Shown here piece after piece: positions 53,949 to 62,269 of a stretch of DNA of 64,000 nt. The stretch spans positions 62,001 to 126,000 of the forward strand of contig OZ253663.1 of NCBI GenBank assembly GCA_965263215.1, given 5' to 3'. Origin of the DNA: UBA1672 sp965263215. GTDB lineage: Bacteria > Pseudomonadota > Alphaproteobacteria > Micavibrionales > Micavibrionaceae. The notes beneath the pieces were generated by a model. It was not told the DNA's origin, did not search any database, and was given only the letters and a program-made list of their open reading frames with translations. The position numbers and the translations under genes were made by a program. How positions within the stretch are numbered: the first letter of the stretch is position 1; the number at the start of each line of letters is the position of its first letter.

Positions 53949-56183
53949 TTAAGCCTTTTCGACAAAGCTATCCATCACGCGTTTTGTACCGCTTTTCTCG
54001 AAGGCTATGTCCAGTTTGTGCCCATCAATATTAATGATCTTGCCATAGCCGAATTTATCATGAAATACGCGGTCTCCACGCGCCAGGACTTCCCCGCTTT
54101 CCGTTTGGACTTTACGCTCGTGCGGTGATGCTTTTTTAGATTTGGGTGTGAAACCACTGGAATCCCAGTGACGGGAGCGTCCTGCCTGAACCATGCCGCT
54201 TTGGCTTGTGATATCAAGTAAGTCCTTGGGAATTTCATCAATGAAGCGTGAGGGAATGGCATTAATCCAACTTCCGTACATTCGGCGTGTTGCCGCGTGC
54301 GAAAGAAAGACCCGTTTCCGCGCCCGTGTGATCCCCACATAGGCCAGACGGCGTTCCTCCTCTAAACCCTTTACGCCGTTTTCATCCATAGAGCGTTGAG
54401 ACGGGAATAACCCCTCCTCCCATCCGGGTAAAAAGACGTTATCGAATTCCAAACCTTTTGCACCATGCAACGTCATGAGCGTCACGTAATCACCATTGCT
54501 GCTATCTTGGTTTTCAAGAACGAGTGCAACATGCTCTAAAAATTCTTGCAGAGATCCATATTCCTGCATCCCGCCAATCAGTTCTTTTAAGTTCTCTATA
54601 CGTCCGGGGGCTTCGGGTGTTTTGTCCCGTTTCCACATATCCATATAGCCGGATTCATCCAGAGCCATCGCTGCCACTTCGCCGTGATGCATCGTATCAA
54701 GGGCGGCGCGCCAGCGCTCAAAATCATCTAACAGCTTCATCAACGTCCCGCGCATCTTGGGGCGCAGTTCATCCGTTTGGGTCAAATCCATGACGGCGTG
54801 ATAGAGGCTTATTCCCTTTGATCGGCCATAAGCATAAAGCGTATTAACCGTTGTATTTCCTATTCCGCGCTTGGGTGTATTAATAATGCGTTCAAACGCC
54901 AGATCATCAGACTTTTGAGCGATAACGCGACAATAGGCGAGCGCGTCTCTGATCTCCATTCGTTCATAAAACCGGGGGCCACCAACCACCTTATACGGAA
55001 CGCCCAGTTTTATAAATCGCTCTTCAAACTCACGCGTTTGAAAGCCCGTGCGAACCAAAACTGCTATACCGCTTAAAGGTTCTTTTGGGTTTGATCCCGA
55101 TCCGCGTTGAAGCTGTTCAATCTCTTCACCGACCCAACGCGCCTCTGCTTCACCGTCCCATAAACCGCATAATTTTATAAGCTCGCCATCACCTTGATCA
55201 GACCATAATGTCTTACCCAGACGCGCATCGTTATTTTGAATCACCGCGCCGGATGCTTTTAATATTGTATTGGTCGATCGGTAATTTTGTTCCAGACGGA
55301 TAATTTTGGCATCCTTGAAATCTTCTTCGAATTTCAAAATATTGCCAACCTCGGCGCCGCGCCACCCGTAAATGGATTGATCATCATCCCCGACGCAGCA
55401 TATATTTCCAGAACCTTGGGCAAGCAATCTGAGCCATAAATATTGGGCAACATTCGTATCCTGATACTCATCCACCATGATATATCTGAACCGTTTATGA
55501 TACTCCTCCAGAACATCCTTGTGCGCGGGATTCTTAAGGATCGTGATCATGTGTAAAAGCAAATCACCAAAATCACAGGCATTCACCGCGCGCATGCGCT
55601 CTTGATATTTTGCATACAGCATTGGCATTTTGCCACCCGCAACTTCGCCCGTATCTTCTGATGAAACTTGCGCGGGCAATAAACCACGATCTTTCCAGCG
55701 ATCAATAAAAGAAATACACGCCTTTGGTGCCCACTTCTTTGTATCAACGCTATGCACTTCCATAAGCTGCTTCAATAAACGCACCTGATCATCCGGATCA
55801 AGGATTGTAAAATTACTCGATAACCCGACCAGATCAGCATGCCGCCTGAGCATTCGCGCGGCGAGTGAGTGAAACGTGCCAAGCCACCATCCTTCAACAG
55901 GCTGTCCGCCCATCATGGAGCTGATTCGTTCCTTCATCTCCATTGCGGCCTTATTGGTGAAGGTCACGGCAAGCACTTGTGAAGGATATACCCGCCCACT
56001 ATTGAGTATATGTGCCAAACGCGTTGTCAAAACACGGGTCTTGCCCGTACCCGCACCCGCCAGAACCAACAACGCCCCTTCCGTGGATTCCACGGCTTCA
56101 CGCTGCGTCGGGTTCAGCCCGTCCATATAGGGCGGCGTGTTATGCCCCGTCTCTGGTTCATCAATGTCGTAGATATTCTGCAT
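53949..56183 (-). CDS. UvrD/PcrA family superfamily 1 DNA helicase
   Basis: A 744-residue 3'-5' DNA helicase acting in nucleotide-excision repair, mismatch repair and replication-fork rescue. SF1A motifs are all visible: Q-motif region LNPTQREAV, I LAGAGTGKTR, Ia AVTFTNKAA, II VDEYQDTN, III CCVGDDDQSIYGWRGAE, IV LEQNYRST, V LMTLHGAKGLEFDNVF and VI LAYVGITRARKRV. The C-terminal Tudor-like RNA-polymerase-binding domain of PcrA/UvrD is present (GDRVFHDKFGYGKIINID). ATG 56183 is the start, and the upstream neighbour is the diguanylate cyclase. Confidence 0.95.
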   Translation of the reverse strand: MQNIYDIDEPETGHNTPPYMDGLNPTQREAVESTEGALLVLAGAGTGKTRVLTTRLAHILNSGRVYPSQVLAVTFTNKAAMEMKERISSMMGGQPVEGWWLGTFHSLAARMLRRHADLVGLSSNFTILDPDDQVRLLKQLMEVHSVDTKKWAPKACISFIDRWKDRGLLPAQVSSEDTGEVAGGKMPMLYAKYQERMRAVNACDFGDLLLHMITILKNPAHKDVLEEYHKRFRYIMVDEYQDTNVAQYLWLRLLAQGSGNICCVGDDDQSIYGWRGAEVGNILKFEEDFKDAKIIRLEQNYRSTNTILKASGAVIQNNDARLGKTLWSDQGDGELIKLCGLWDGEAEARWVGEEIEQLQRGSGSNPKEPLSGIAVLVRTGFQTREFEERFIKLGVPYKVVGGPRFYERMEIRDALAYCRVIAQKSDDLAFERIINTPKRGIGNTTVNTLYAYGRSKGISLYHAVMDLTQTDELRPKMRGTLMKLLDDFERWRAALDTMHHGEVAAMALDESGYMDMWKRDKTPEAPGRIENLKELIGGMQEYGSLQEFLEHVALVLENQDSSNGDYVTLMTLHGAKGLEFDNVFLPGWEEGLFPSQRSMDENGVKGLEEERRLAYVGITRARKRVFLSHAATRRMYGSWINAIPSRFIDEIPKDLLDITSQSGMVQAGRSRHWDSSGFTPKSKKASPHERKVQTESGEVLARGDRVFHDKFGYGKIINIDGHKLDIAFEKSGTKRVMDSFVEKA

Positions 56184-56268
56184 AGCTATAGATATGGCGG
56201 TTTATAGACCGTACCGCAAGCGTGAAAACCTAATTGATTATGAATTATGGGGATTGTGTGTGAAAAAA

Positions 56269-57306
56269 TTATTTTACTTTTGAGGCAATAATCTGGTTGC
56301 GGCCTTTTTTCTTGGCCTCATACAACGCTTTGTCGACACGCTCAATCAAGCTTTCTATATCTTCATCGACCCGATATTCGGACACACCCGCAGAAATCGT
56401 TATTTGCGCAATTTTCTTACCAGTCTGCCTATTGACGACTTCTTTCTTCTCTATTTCCATGCGCAGTATTTCAGCAACCTTCATACCACCTTGCACATTT
56501 GTTTCAGGCAGCAGGACAGCAAATTCTTCGCCGCCATAGCGTACAACGAAGTCACGGCCCTTTACGCCCTGCTTTAAAGTTCTGGATACAAGCTTCAAAA
56601 CCTGATCACCAACCTGATGGCCAAACGTATCATTAAATTTTTTAAAATGATCGATATCCATCAAAATCAATGTGAATGTATATTCAGGGTCATCCTTACA
56701 ACGTTCAACCAAGCGGTATATTTCATGATCAAACGCTTTTCTATTCCCCAGCGCAGTAAGAGAATCTGTCATAGCCTCTTTGCGGGCTATTTCCAAATCA
56801 CGGCGCATATCTTCCATCATGCGCGCAGATTGCTCTAACGTAATCTCAAGTTGGGCGTTCTGATCAATCATACCCTTTGTTTCGTTCATAACATCAGAGA
56901 TCAAAGCGTCAATTTCTTCGCTTGATTTATTTTCCTTGAGGCCAATATTTGCCTTTTCAAGATTTTCATTATAGGCAAGCGCATTTTTCTTGGTGGAAGA
57001 CACCACGTTGTTTACATCCTGTATTGTCTTCTGGATTTTATCACCAGCAAGCTTAACTGTTTTTTCTTCACGGTTTGTGCTCAAATATTCTTGAAAAATT
57101 TCGTAGCAAACATCGTCCTTGATGATACCACCATTTTTCTTCAGCGCACTATCAAGGACTTTAATCAACTCAGGATCTGATTCGGAAAAATAGATAAACC
57201 AAAGCTCATAATTCTCCGGCGTAGGAAGTAATGAAAATTCCTTTATCCGATCCAACGCGAGTACGGAAAGTTGTTTTGCTTTGTCTTGAGAATGAAAATA
57301 TGCCAC
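56269..57306 (-). CDS. Diguanylate cyclase with GGEEF active site
   Basis: Makes the second messenger cyclic di-GMP. The first 180 residues form a helical regulatory region with the PENYELWFIYFSESDPEL motif common in alphaproteobacterial cyclases, followed by a coiled coil. The GGDEF domain spans about 180-345, with DIDHFKKFNDTFGHQVGD and the active-site GGEEF near 263. The inhibitory I-site RxxD is replaced by KGRD, so product feedback is probably weak or absent. No membrane helix is seen, so it is cytoplasmic. Cyclic di-GMP is the usual control of LapA-like adhesins, but a link to the adhesin here is only inference. Confidence 0.92.
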   Translation of the reverse strand: MAYFHSQDKAKQLSVLALDRIKEFSLLPTPENYELWFIYFSESDPELIKVLDSALKKNGGIIKDDVCYEIFQEYLSTNREEKTVKLAGDKIQKTIQDVNNVVSSTKKNALAYNENLEKANIGLKENKSSEEIDALISDVMNETKGMIDQNAQLEITLEQSARMMEDMRRDLEIARKEAMTDSLTALGNRKAFDHEIYRLVERCKDDPEYTFTLILMDIDHFKKFNDTFGHQVGDQVLKLVSRTLKQGVKGRDFVVRYGGEEFAVLLPETNVQGGMKVAEILRMEIEKKEVVNRQTGKKIAQITISAGVSEYRVDEDIESLIERVDKALYEAKKKGRNQIIASKVK

Positions 57307-57398
57307 GAATCGAAGGCGCCTATTCTTTGCCAGTAAAGTCAGATAACAATAAAACGATTTAGTTGAAAATCAAAGACATAATTAAGAAAACCCAAGAG

Positions 57399-58646
57399 TT
57401 ACCTCATGCCAGCCGTGAACTGTTGCTCAATATCTGCAGTCAGTTGGCGCTTAACTTCCGGAACATCCACTTTGGTCAAATCAAGGAAGGTTTGAACACC
57501 GCTTGAGTCAAAGCGCGTATCAGACGCCAATAAAGTAACGCCTCTAACACTGTCTCCCGCCAACATAGCATCAAGAGAGTCATATTTTGGAACTTCTTCT
57601 GTTACCGGCATTGCCTGAACAACTTCGGCGTCCATCACAATTTCGGTCATTTTTTCGTTACCTGATGCAACTGATGCGTACATTTTATCTGCAGTAACTA
57701 CGTCGGCATAGTGTTCCTGTACGTATTGATGATTATCTAAAACTTCTTCCAATTCATGCTCTAACAACAGTAACGCTTGCATTTCCGGCTGATCCATTCC
57801 CTCCGAATCAGCACCAAGAAACTCAGCAAGATCATCGATTTCCATATTTTCCCATGCAATTTCGCTCTCAGGCGGCGCTTCCACTTCTGCACCTGCACCG
57901 CTTGTGCTCGCTTCCATGCGTGTATCCGCAGGCTTCGTAGATTCAACAAGACGCTTTTGCATATCCTCAAGAAGCGATCTTTGATCATCAGCAGAGAGTT
58001 TTTGATCAGCCTTACTTAACTCTTGATTCATATAATATGCTTTACCGGCTGTGGCCATGGTACCGCCGCCCGCCATCATTTCGGCTGCGATATACATCAT
58101 AGCACCAGCTTTACCGGTAGAATCACCGGGAATCATCTGATCAGCCGCTTGAAGCGGGTCAATTCCCATTTCTTTTGCGGACTCCACGAATGCATCAAGC
58201 GCTTCTGTTTTCGCTTGCTTCCAGTCCTCTTTAAATTCGGCGATTTTTTCTTTTGTCTCTTCCATCGCCATATTGGCCTGACGAGACACTTTGGCACCAT
58301 CAGTAACAACTTTATTCGCATCGCGCTTCATGCTTTGCGCATCAATTTTAGGCCCTGAATAATTCTTGTCCGGAAACATAGTTTCCATCAATGTTTCTTC
58401 GCGGGTATTCCCTTCGATTAGTGACTGCGTGAAACTCTGCTGCTCTTCACCATAAATTGGATCCGGCGCAATCGTAGTACCACCAGCACCACCATAATCT
58501 TTATTTTCATAGAAATCGTCACTGGGCGCAGGTGCTTTGTATGGATCCCACACCGTCATGATGTCCCTGTTCCCCCCAGGACTACGTACCGAAGATGAGT
58601 ATCCGCTATTTGCTACATCATTGAATGCTACTGTTCCGATTGACAT
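57399..58646 (-). CDS. Unrecognised 415-aa soluble protein
   Basis: No family is recognised. The N-terminal 60 residues are low in complexity (Gly/Ser/Asp/Pro, WDPYKAPAPSDDFY). Residues about 90-235 form long charged helices, with an internal MIAAEMMAGGGTM-like small-residue stretch (GAMMYIAAEMMAGGGTMATA) that might be a weak amphipathic segment. The remainder is acidic and helical with many Glu/Asp. There is no signal peptide. The architecture is reminiscent of surface or secretion-related structural proteins, but that is guesswork. ATG 58646 has AAGGTG eight bases upstream. It lies upstream of the diguanylate cyclase in the same direction, 92 bases away. Confidence 0.7.
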   Translation of the reverse strand: MSIGTVAFNDVANSGYSSSVRSPGGNRDIMTVWDPYKAPAPSDDFYENKDYGGAGGTTIAPDPIYGEEQQSFTQSLIEGNTREETLMETMFPDKNYSGPKIDAQSMKRDANKVVTDGAKVSRQANMAMEETKEKIAEFKEDWKQAKTEALDAFVESAKEMGIDPLQAADQMIPGDSTGKAGAMMYIAAEMMAGGGTMATAGKAYYMNQELSKADQKLSADDQRSLLEDMQKRLVESTKPADTRMEASTSGAGAEVEAPPESEIAWENMEIDDLAEFLGADSEGMDQPEMQALLLLEHELEEVLDNHQYVQEHYADVVTADKMYASVASGNEKMTEIVMDAEVVQAMPVTEEVPKYDSLDAMLAGDSVRGVTLLASDTRFDSSGVQTFLDLTKVDVPEVKRQLTADIEQQFTAGMR

Positions 58647-58935
58647 TAAAATCGCACCTTTATTATTTATTTTGTCTTTGAATCCGTTATTGTCGGATTT
58701 TTCATACCTTTTCCACGTATGTAAAAGTATAGCGCAAGACGCACGTGAAACACAAATAAAATGTCATAATGTCGCCACAATGTCATATTCCCCTATTGGG
58801 GTACTAATGATTTTGTGCAACGCACCACATTTTTATACCAAAAAACAAGCATAAAACATTGATAAAAAACATTATATTTCGATAGTATGGTCACTCACAG
58901 ATAAATATAAAAATAAAAACTGGGTACAGAGTACA

Positions 58936-60783
58936 ATGAAATTAATAAACAAGGGCCGACAAAAGGACCATGATAGTTCAAATATCAGTCTGCCCCCCGA
59001 TATACATGATCACATTAAAGGTATGTTCAAACAGCTTACACGCAACCCCGAAGACTGGTTGCTAGGCGCTTTAGAAGATGAAAAAGTTCCACTTAACCCA
59101 GACGGTTCTCTGATTATCTACATTTCCGATTCGGAAGAAATTGAAACAGCAAGAAACGTCATAGACAACGCCCACCACACAATTAAAGAAAGGCTGAGTA
59201 GCGGTAATGAAGTTCTAAATAGAAAAAACGAACTCGCGACTTTGGAAAATCTTTCACAAGTCGAAATAAGACGTTTACCGCGCGATGAAAATGGTCATTT
59301 GGACATCCCGCTGGATGAACATGGCTTACTCTACCTTCCGCATCCTTACATTGTTCCAGGCGTGCGTTTCAATGAAATGTATAACTGGGATACGGCCTTT
59401 ACGGTTCGCGGTTTAGTCGAAGGCGGTGACGTTGCCGAAGCCAAACACCTTGCCGATAATATGCTCTATCAAGTAGAGCATTATGGGACGATACTCAACG
59501 GCAATCGATCCTATTACATGGACGAAAAACCAAGGTCACAGCCACCACTTCTGACCTCAACTGTCATGGCCGTATATGAAGAATATGATCAAATAGAATC
59601 ACCCACTCAGGACAAAATAGAATGGCTTAAACACGCCGCAGAGATGTCTGAGAAATATCACGGACACTGGGTTACATCACCGCACATAGACGAGAACACA
59701 GGCCTATCCAAATACAATTCCGACAACGGCAAACCTGGTGATGAAGTCCTCTACAGCGAGCCTGAGCATTATGCCCTCGCACTTAGCATGCTGATGGAAA
59801 TGCATGACCGTCAAACAGAAATTGGCGATGCTCCAATTGAGTCCCTCCCCTATCAGGATCGCAAAGACCGATATTATTTAGATCAATATCTCGATTTGGA
59901 CGATGATGGAAAACCGCAACTCACCGAAGACTTTTACCGCGGCGACCGTGCCATGCGCGAAAGCGGCTTTGACCCATCGCGCCTGTTCGGATTTTTTAAT
60001 GTTGATATCATCAACCACCTACCCGTTTCACTTAATTCCCTACGTTATAAAATGGAACAAGAGCTGAGTGATATGTATGGCATTATAGCCGAAGAAGAGC
60101 CTAACAATCCGCAATGGGGCGAGAAGAAAATAGAGTGGCAAGAGCGCGCTTCGGCCACCAAAGAAAAAATTCAAACACACCTGTATGATGACGGCCTTAA
60201 TGCAGATGGTGAGCCCGCCAGATACCCCGCATTTCGTGCATTAAACACAAATACTGAAATGCGCGAAAAATACAATATTGAACCATTTCGTGATTATAAT
60301 ATGGCCGTAGGTTTCTTCCCGCTATGGACAGAAATCGCGACGCAGGAACAAGCCGATCATGTGGTTGAAAACCTGCTGCCACAATTAATGACGGATCACG
60401 GCATGATGACCAGTGACAAACAAACAGGCAGTCAATGGGATGCGCCAATCATTTGGGCACCATTACAGATTGTAGCCATGGAATCTTTGGAAAATTATGG
60501 GTACTACGAAGAAGCACGTGATATCGGACAAAAATTCCTCGATACCGTTAATGGAGAATATACCCGCACAGGGCAAATTTTTGAAAAATATGAAGGCATA
60601 AACGGCACATCCAACACCGCGCCTTTTGTGAATAACGGATATTCGACAAACGATGTCGGTTTCGCATGGACGAATGCCGCGGTTCTTGACATAGAACATA
60701 TATTAGAGCGCATCGAGGCAAAAATGAATGATGTGTCATCAAGCCCCGATCCCGACAGAGACTATGATGAATTACGTGTTTAA
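58936..60783 (+). CDS. Trehalase, GH37-like
   Basis: A 615-residue alpha,alpha-trehalase-like enzyme that would split trehalose into two glucoses. It has no signal peptide, so it is cytoplasmic. The first ~130 residues are a variable region; the (alpha/alpha)6 barrel follows. It carries the two GH37 signatures in recognisable form: VPGVRFNEMYNWDTAF near residue 140 and QWDAPIIWAPLQ near residue 500, the latter including the catalytic-side Trp/Asp. The canonical PGGRFxExYxWD has one change (PGVRF). The 289-base region upstream holds no gene; it contains only a weak TTGATA/TAGTAT pair. It converges on the broken comM. Confidence 0.85.
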   Translation: MKLINKGRQKDHDSSNISLPPDIHDHIKGMFKQLTRNPEDWLLGALEDEKVPLNPDGSLIIYISDSEEIETARNVIDNAHHTIKERLSSGNEVLNRKNELATLENLSQVEIRRLPRDENGHLDIPLDEHGLLYLPHPYIVPGVRFNEMYNWDTAFTVRGLVEGGDVAEAKHLADNMLYQVEHYGTILNGNRSYYMDEKPRSQPPLLTSTVMAVYEEYDQIESPTQDKIEWLKHAAEMSEKYHGHWVTSPHIDENTGLSKYNSDNGKPGDEVLYSEPEHYALALSMLMEMHDRQTEIGDAPIESLPYQDRKDRYYLDQYLDLDDDGKPQLTEDFYRGDRAMRESGFDPSRLFGFFNVDIINHLPVSLNSLRYKMEQELSDMYGIIAEEEPNNPQWGEKKIEWQERASATKEKIQTHLYDDGLNADGEPARYPAFRALNTNTEMREKYNIEPFRDYNMAVGFFPLWTEIATQEQADHVVENLLPQLMTDHGMMTSDKQTGSQWDAPIIWAPLQIVAMESLENYGYYEEARDIGQKFLDTVNGEYTRTGQIFEKYEGINGTSNTAPFVNNGYSTNDVGFAWTNAAVLDIEHILERIEAKMNDVSSSPDPDRDYDELRV

Positions 60784-60784
60784 A

Positions 60785-62221
60785 TCATATCAATGCCATG
60801 CGCCTGTAACTAAGCGCTTCGGCAATATCGGCCTTCGTCAATTTTTCCGCGCCGCCGTTCAAATCGGCAATCGTGCGCGCAACCCTCAGAATCCGGTAAT
60901 ATCCGCGCGCTGAGAGCTTGGCTTGCTCCACCGATTTGGTGAAGAGCGCATGGGTTTCATCATCCATCTGGGTGACCGCCTCCAGAACCGATCCTTCGGC
61001 ATTGGCATTAACGGGGATAAAATTATTGGACGTCACTGTCGTATAACGGTTTTTCTGGATTTCACGCGCTTTTTGCACCCGCGCCGCCACTACGGCTGAC
61101 GAATCGCCCGTTCCGGCCTCTTGCAAATCGGCGATTTGTACAGGCGGCACATCGACGTGGATATCAATCCGATCCATTAACGGGCCGGAAATTTTGGACT
61201 GGTAATCCGCCCCGCATCGCGGTGCCTTCGTGCATTCCATATCAGGGTCACCCAAATAGCCGCAGCGACACGGATTCATCGCCGCGACAAGCTGAAACCG
61301 TGCGGGATAACGAATATGAGCATTGGCGCGCGCGACCAGAGCATCGCCCGTTTCCAACGGTTGTCGCAGCGATTCCAATGTTGCGCGTGCGAATTCCGGC
61401 AATTCATCAAGGAACAACACGCCATGATGGGCGAGGGATATCTCCCCCGGTTTGACCTTCTGCCCACCACCAATCAGCGCGGGTTGCGATGCGGAATGAT
61501 GCGGGGCGCGAAACGGTCTGCGCCGCACCAATCCACCTTCCGGCAATGCCCCTGCGAGGGAATGCACCATCGACAGCTCCAACGCTTCTTTGGGTGAAAG
61601 TTCGGGCAATATCCCCGGCAAACAACTGGCGAGCATGGATTTTCCAGACCCCGGCGGGCCAATCATCAGAAGGTTGTGCCCGCCTGCGGCCGTAATTTCT
61701 AACGCGCGTTTGGCACTCTCTTGCCCCTTCACATTCACCAGATCAGGGATACCGATTGTATTGTCATTGGCGAGTGTTGCCTCAGGGCGGGACAGCACTT
61801 GCGAGCCTTTAATGTGATTGATCAGTTGCAGCAAATCACTCGGCGCAAGAATACCAAGATCACCCGCCCACGCGGCCTCCCCGCCGCACTCTTTGGGGCA
61901 AATCAGGCTGCGGCTCATCTCGCCTGCGTGCATCGCGGCTGGTAAAACGCCGGACACGGCGCGGATGCCCGCATCGAGGGACAGCTCACCAAGCACGACA
62001 TATTCCTCTAATTCTTCCTTCGGGATGACACCCATCGCGCCGAGCAAGCCTAATGCTATGGGCAGGTCAAAATGGCTCCCCTCTTTTGAGAGATCAGCAG
62101 GCGCCATATTCACGGTCAGGCGTTTGGGCGGCAAAGACAACCCCAGCGCATGCAGGGCGGCGCGCACACGCTCCTTACTTTCCGCCACGGCCTTATCGGG
62201 CAGGCCAACAATGTTAAATGT
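60785..62221 (-). pseudogene. comM: ComM/YifB AAA+ helicase, 5' end removed by an integrated element
   Basis: ComM promotes branch migration during natural-transformation recombination. The remaining 467 or so residues include the SAM domain-like lon-type N region, Walker A GPPGSGKSM, Walker B ELPEFARATLESLRQPLETG with LFLDELPEF, and the Mg-chelatase-like C-terminus. The native N-terminus (roughly the first 35 residues) is missing. Homology begins abruptly at FNIVGLPDKAV (62216). Just upstream, the reading frame meets TGA at 62248 after about ten unrelated codons, and the serine recombinase starts 22 bases further on. The GTG at 62188 could start a truncated protein, but no good ribosome site is present. 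The missing start should lie beyond the far end of the element. Confidence 0.88.
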
Positions 62222-62248
62222 TGAGTATATTAAATAACATAAGTATCA
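62208..62248. other. Attachment junction of the integrated element in comM
   Basis: Between the last comM-homologous codon (62216-62221) and the recombinase gene, DNA changes abruptly from GC-rich comM to AT-rich element. The junction contains the near-palindrome CAACATTTAACATTGTTG (62208-62225 on the minus strand), a plausible recombinase-binding or crossover core. The exact crossover dinucleotide cannot be read without the other end. Confidence 0.6.
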
Positions 62249-62269
62249 TTGATTCATAAGGATAAAAAC

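Noticed and set aside
56269..57306. Direct functional pairing of the diguanylate cyclase with the RTX adhesin
   Set aside because: They are 30 kb apart with no shared regulators visible. It is kept only as a hypothesis in the findings.
59000..59300. A frameshift or truncation in the trehalase N-terminus
   Set aside because: The frame is continuous and of normal family length; the divergent start is likely just variable sequence.
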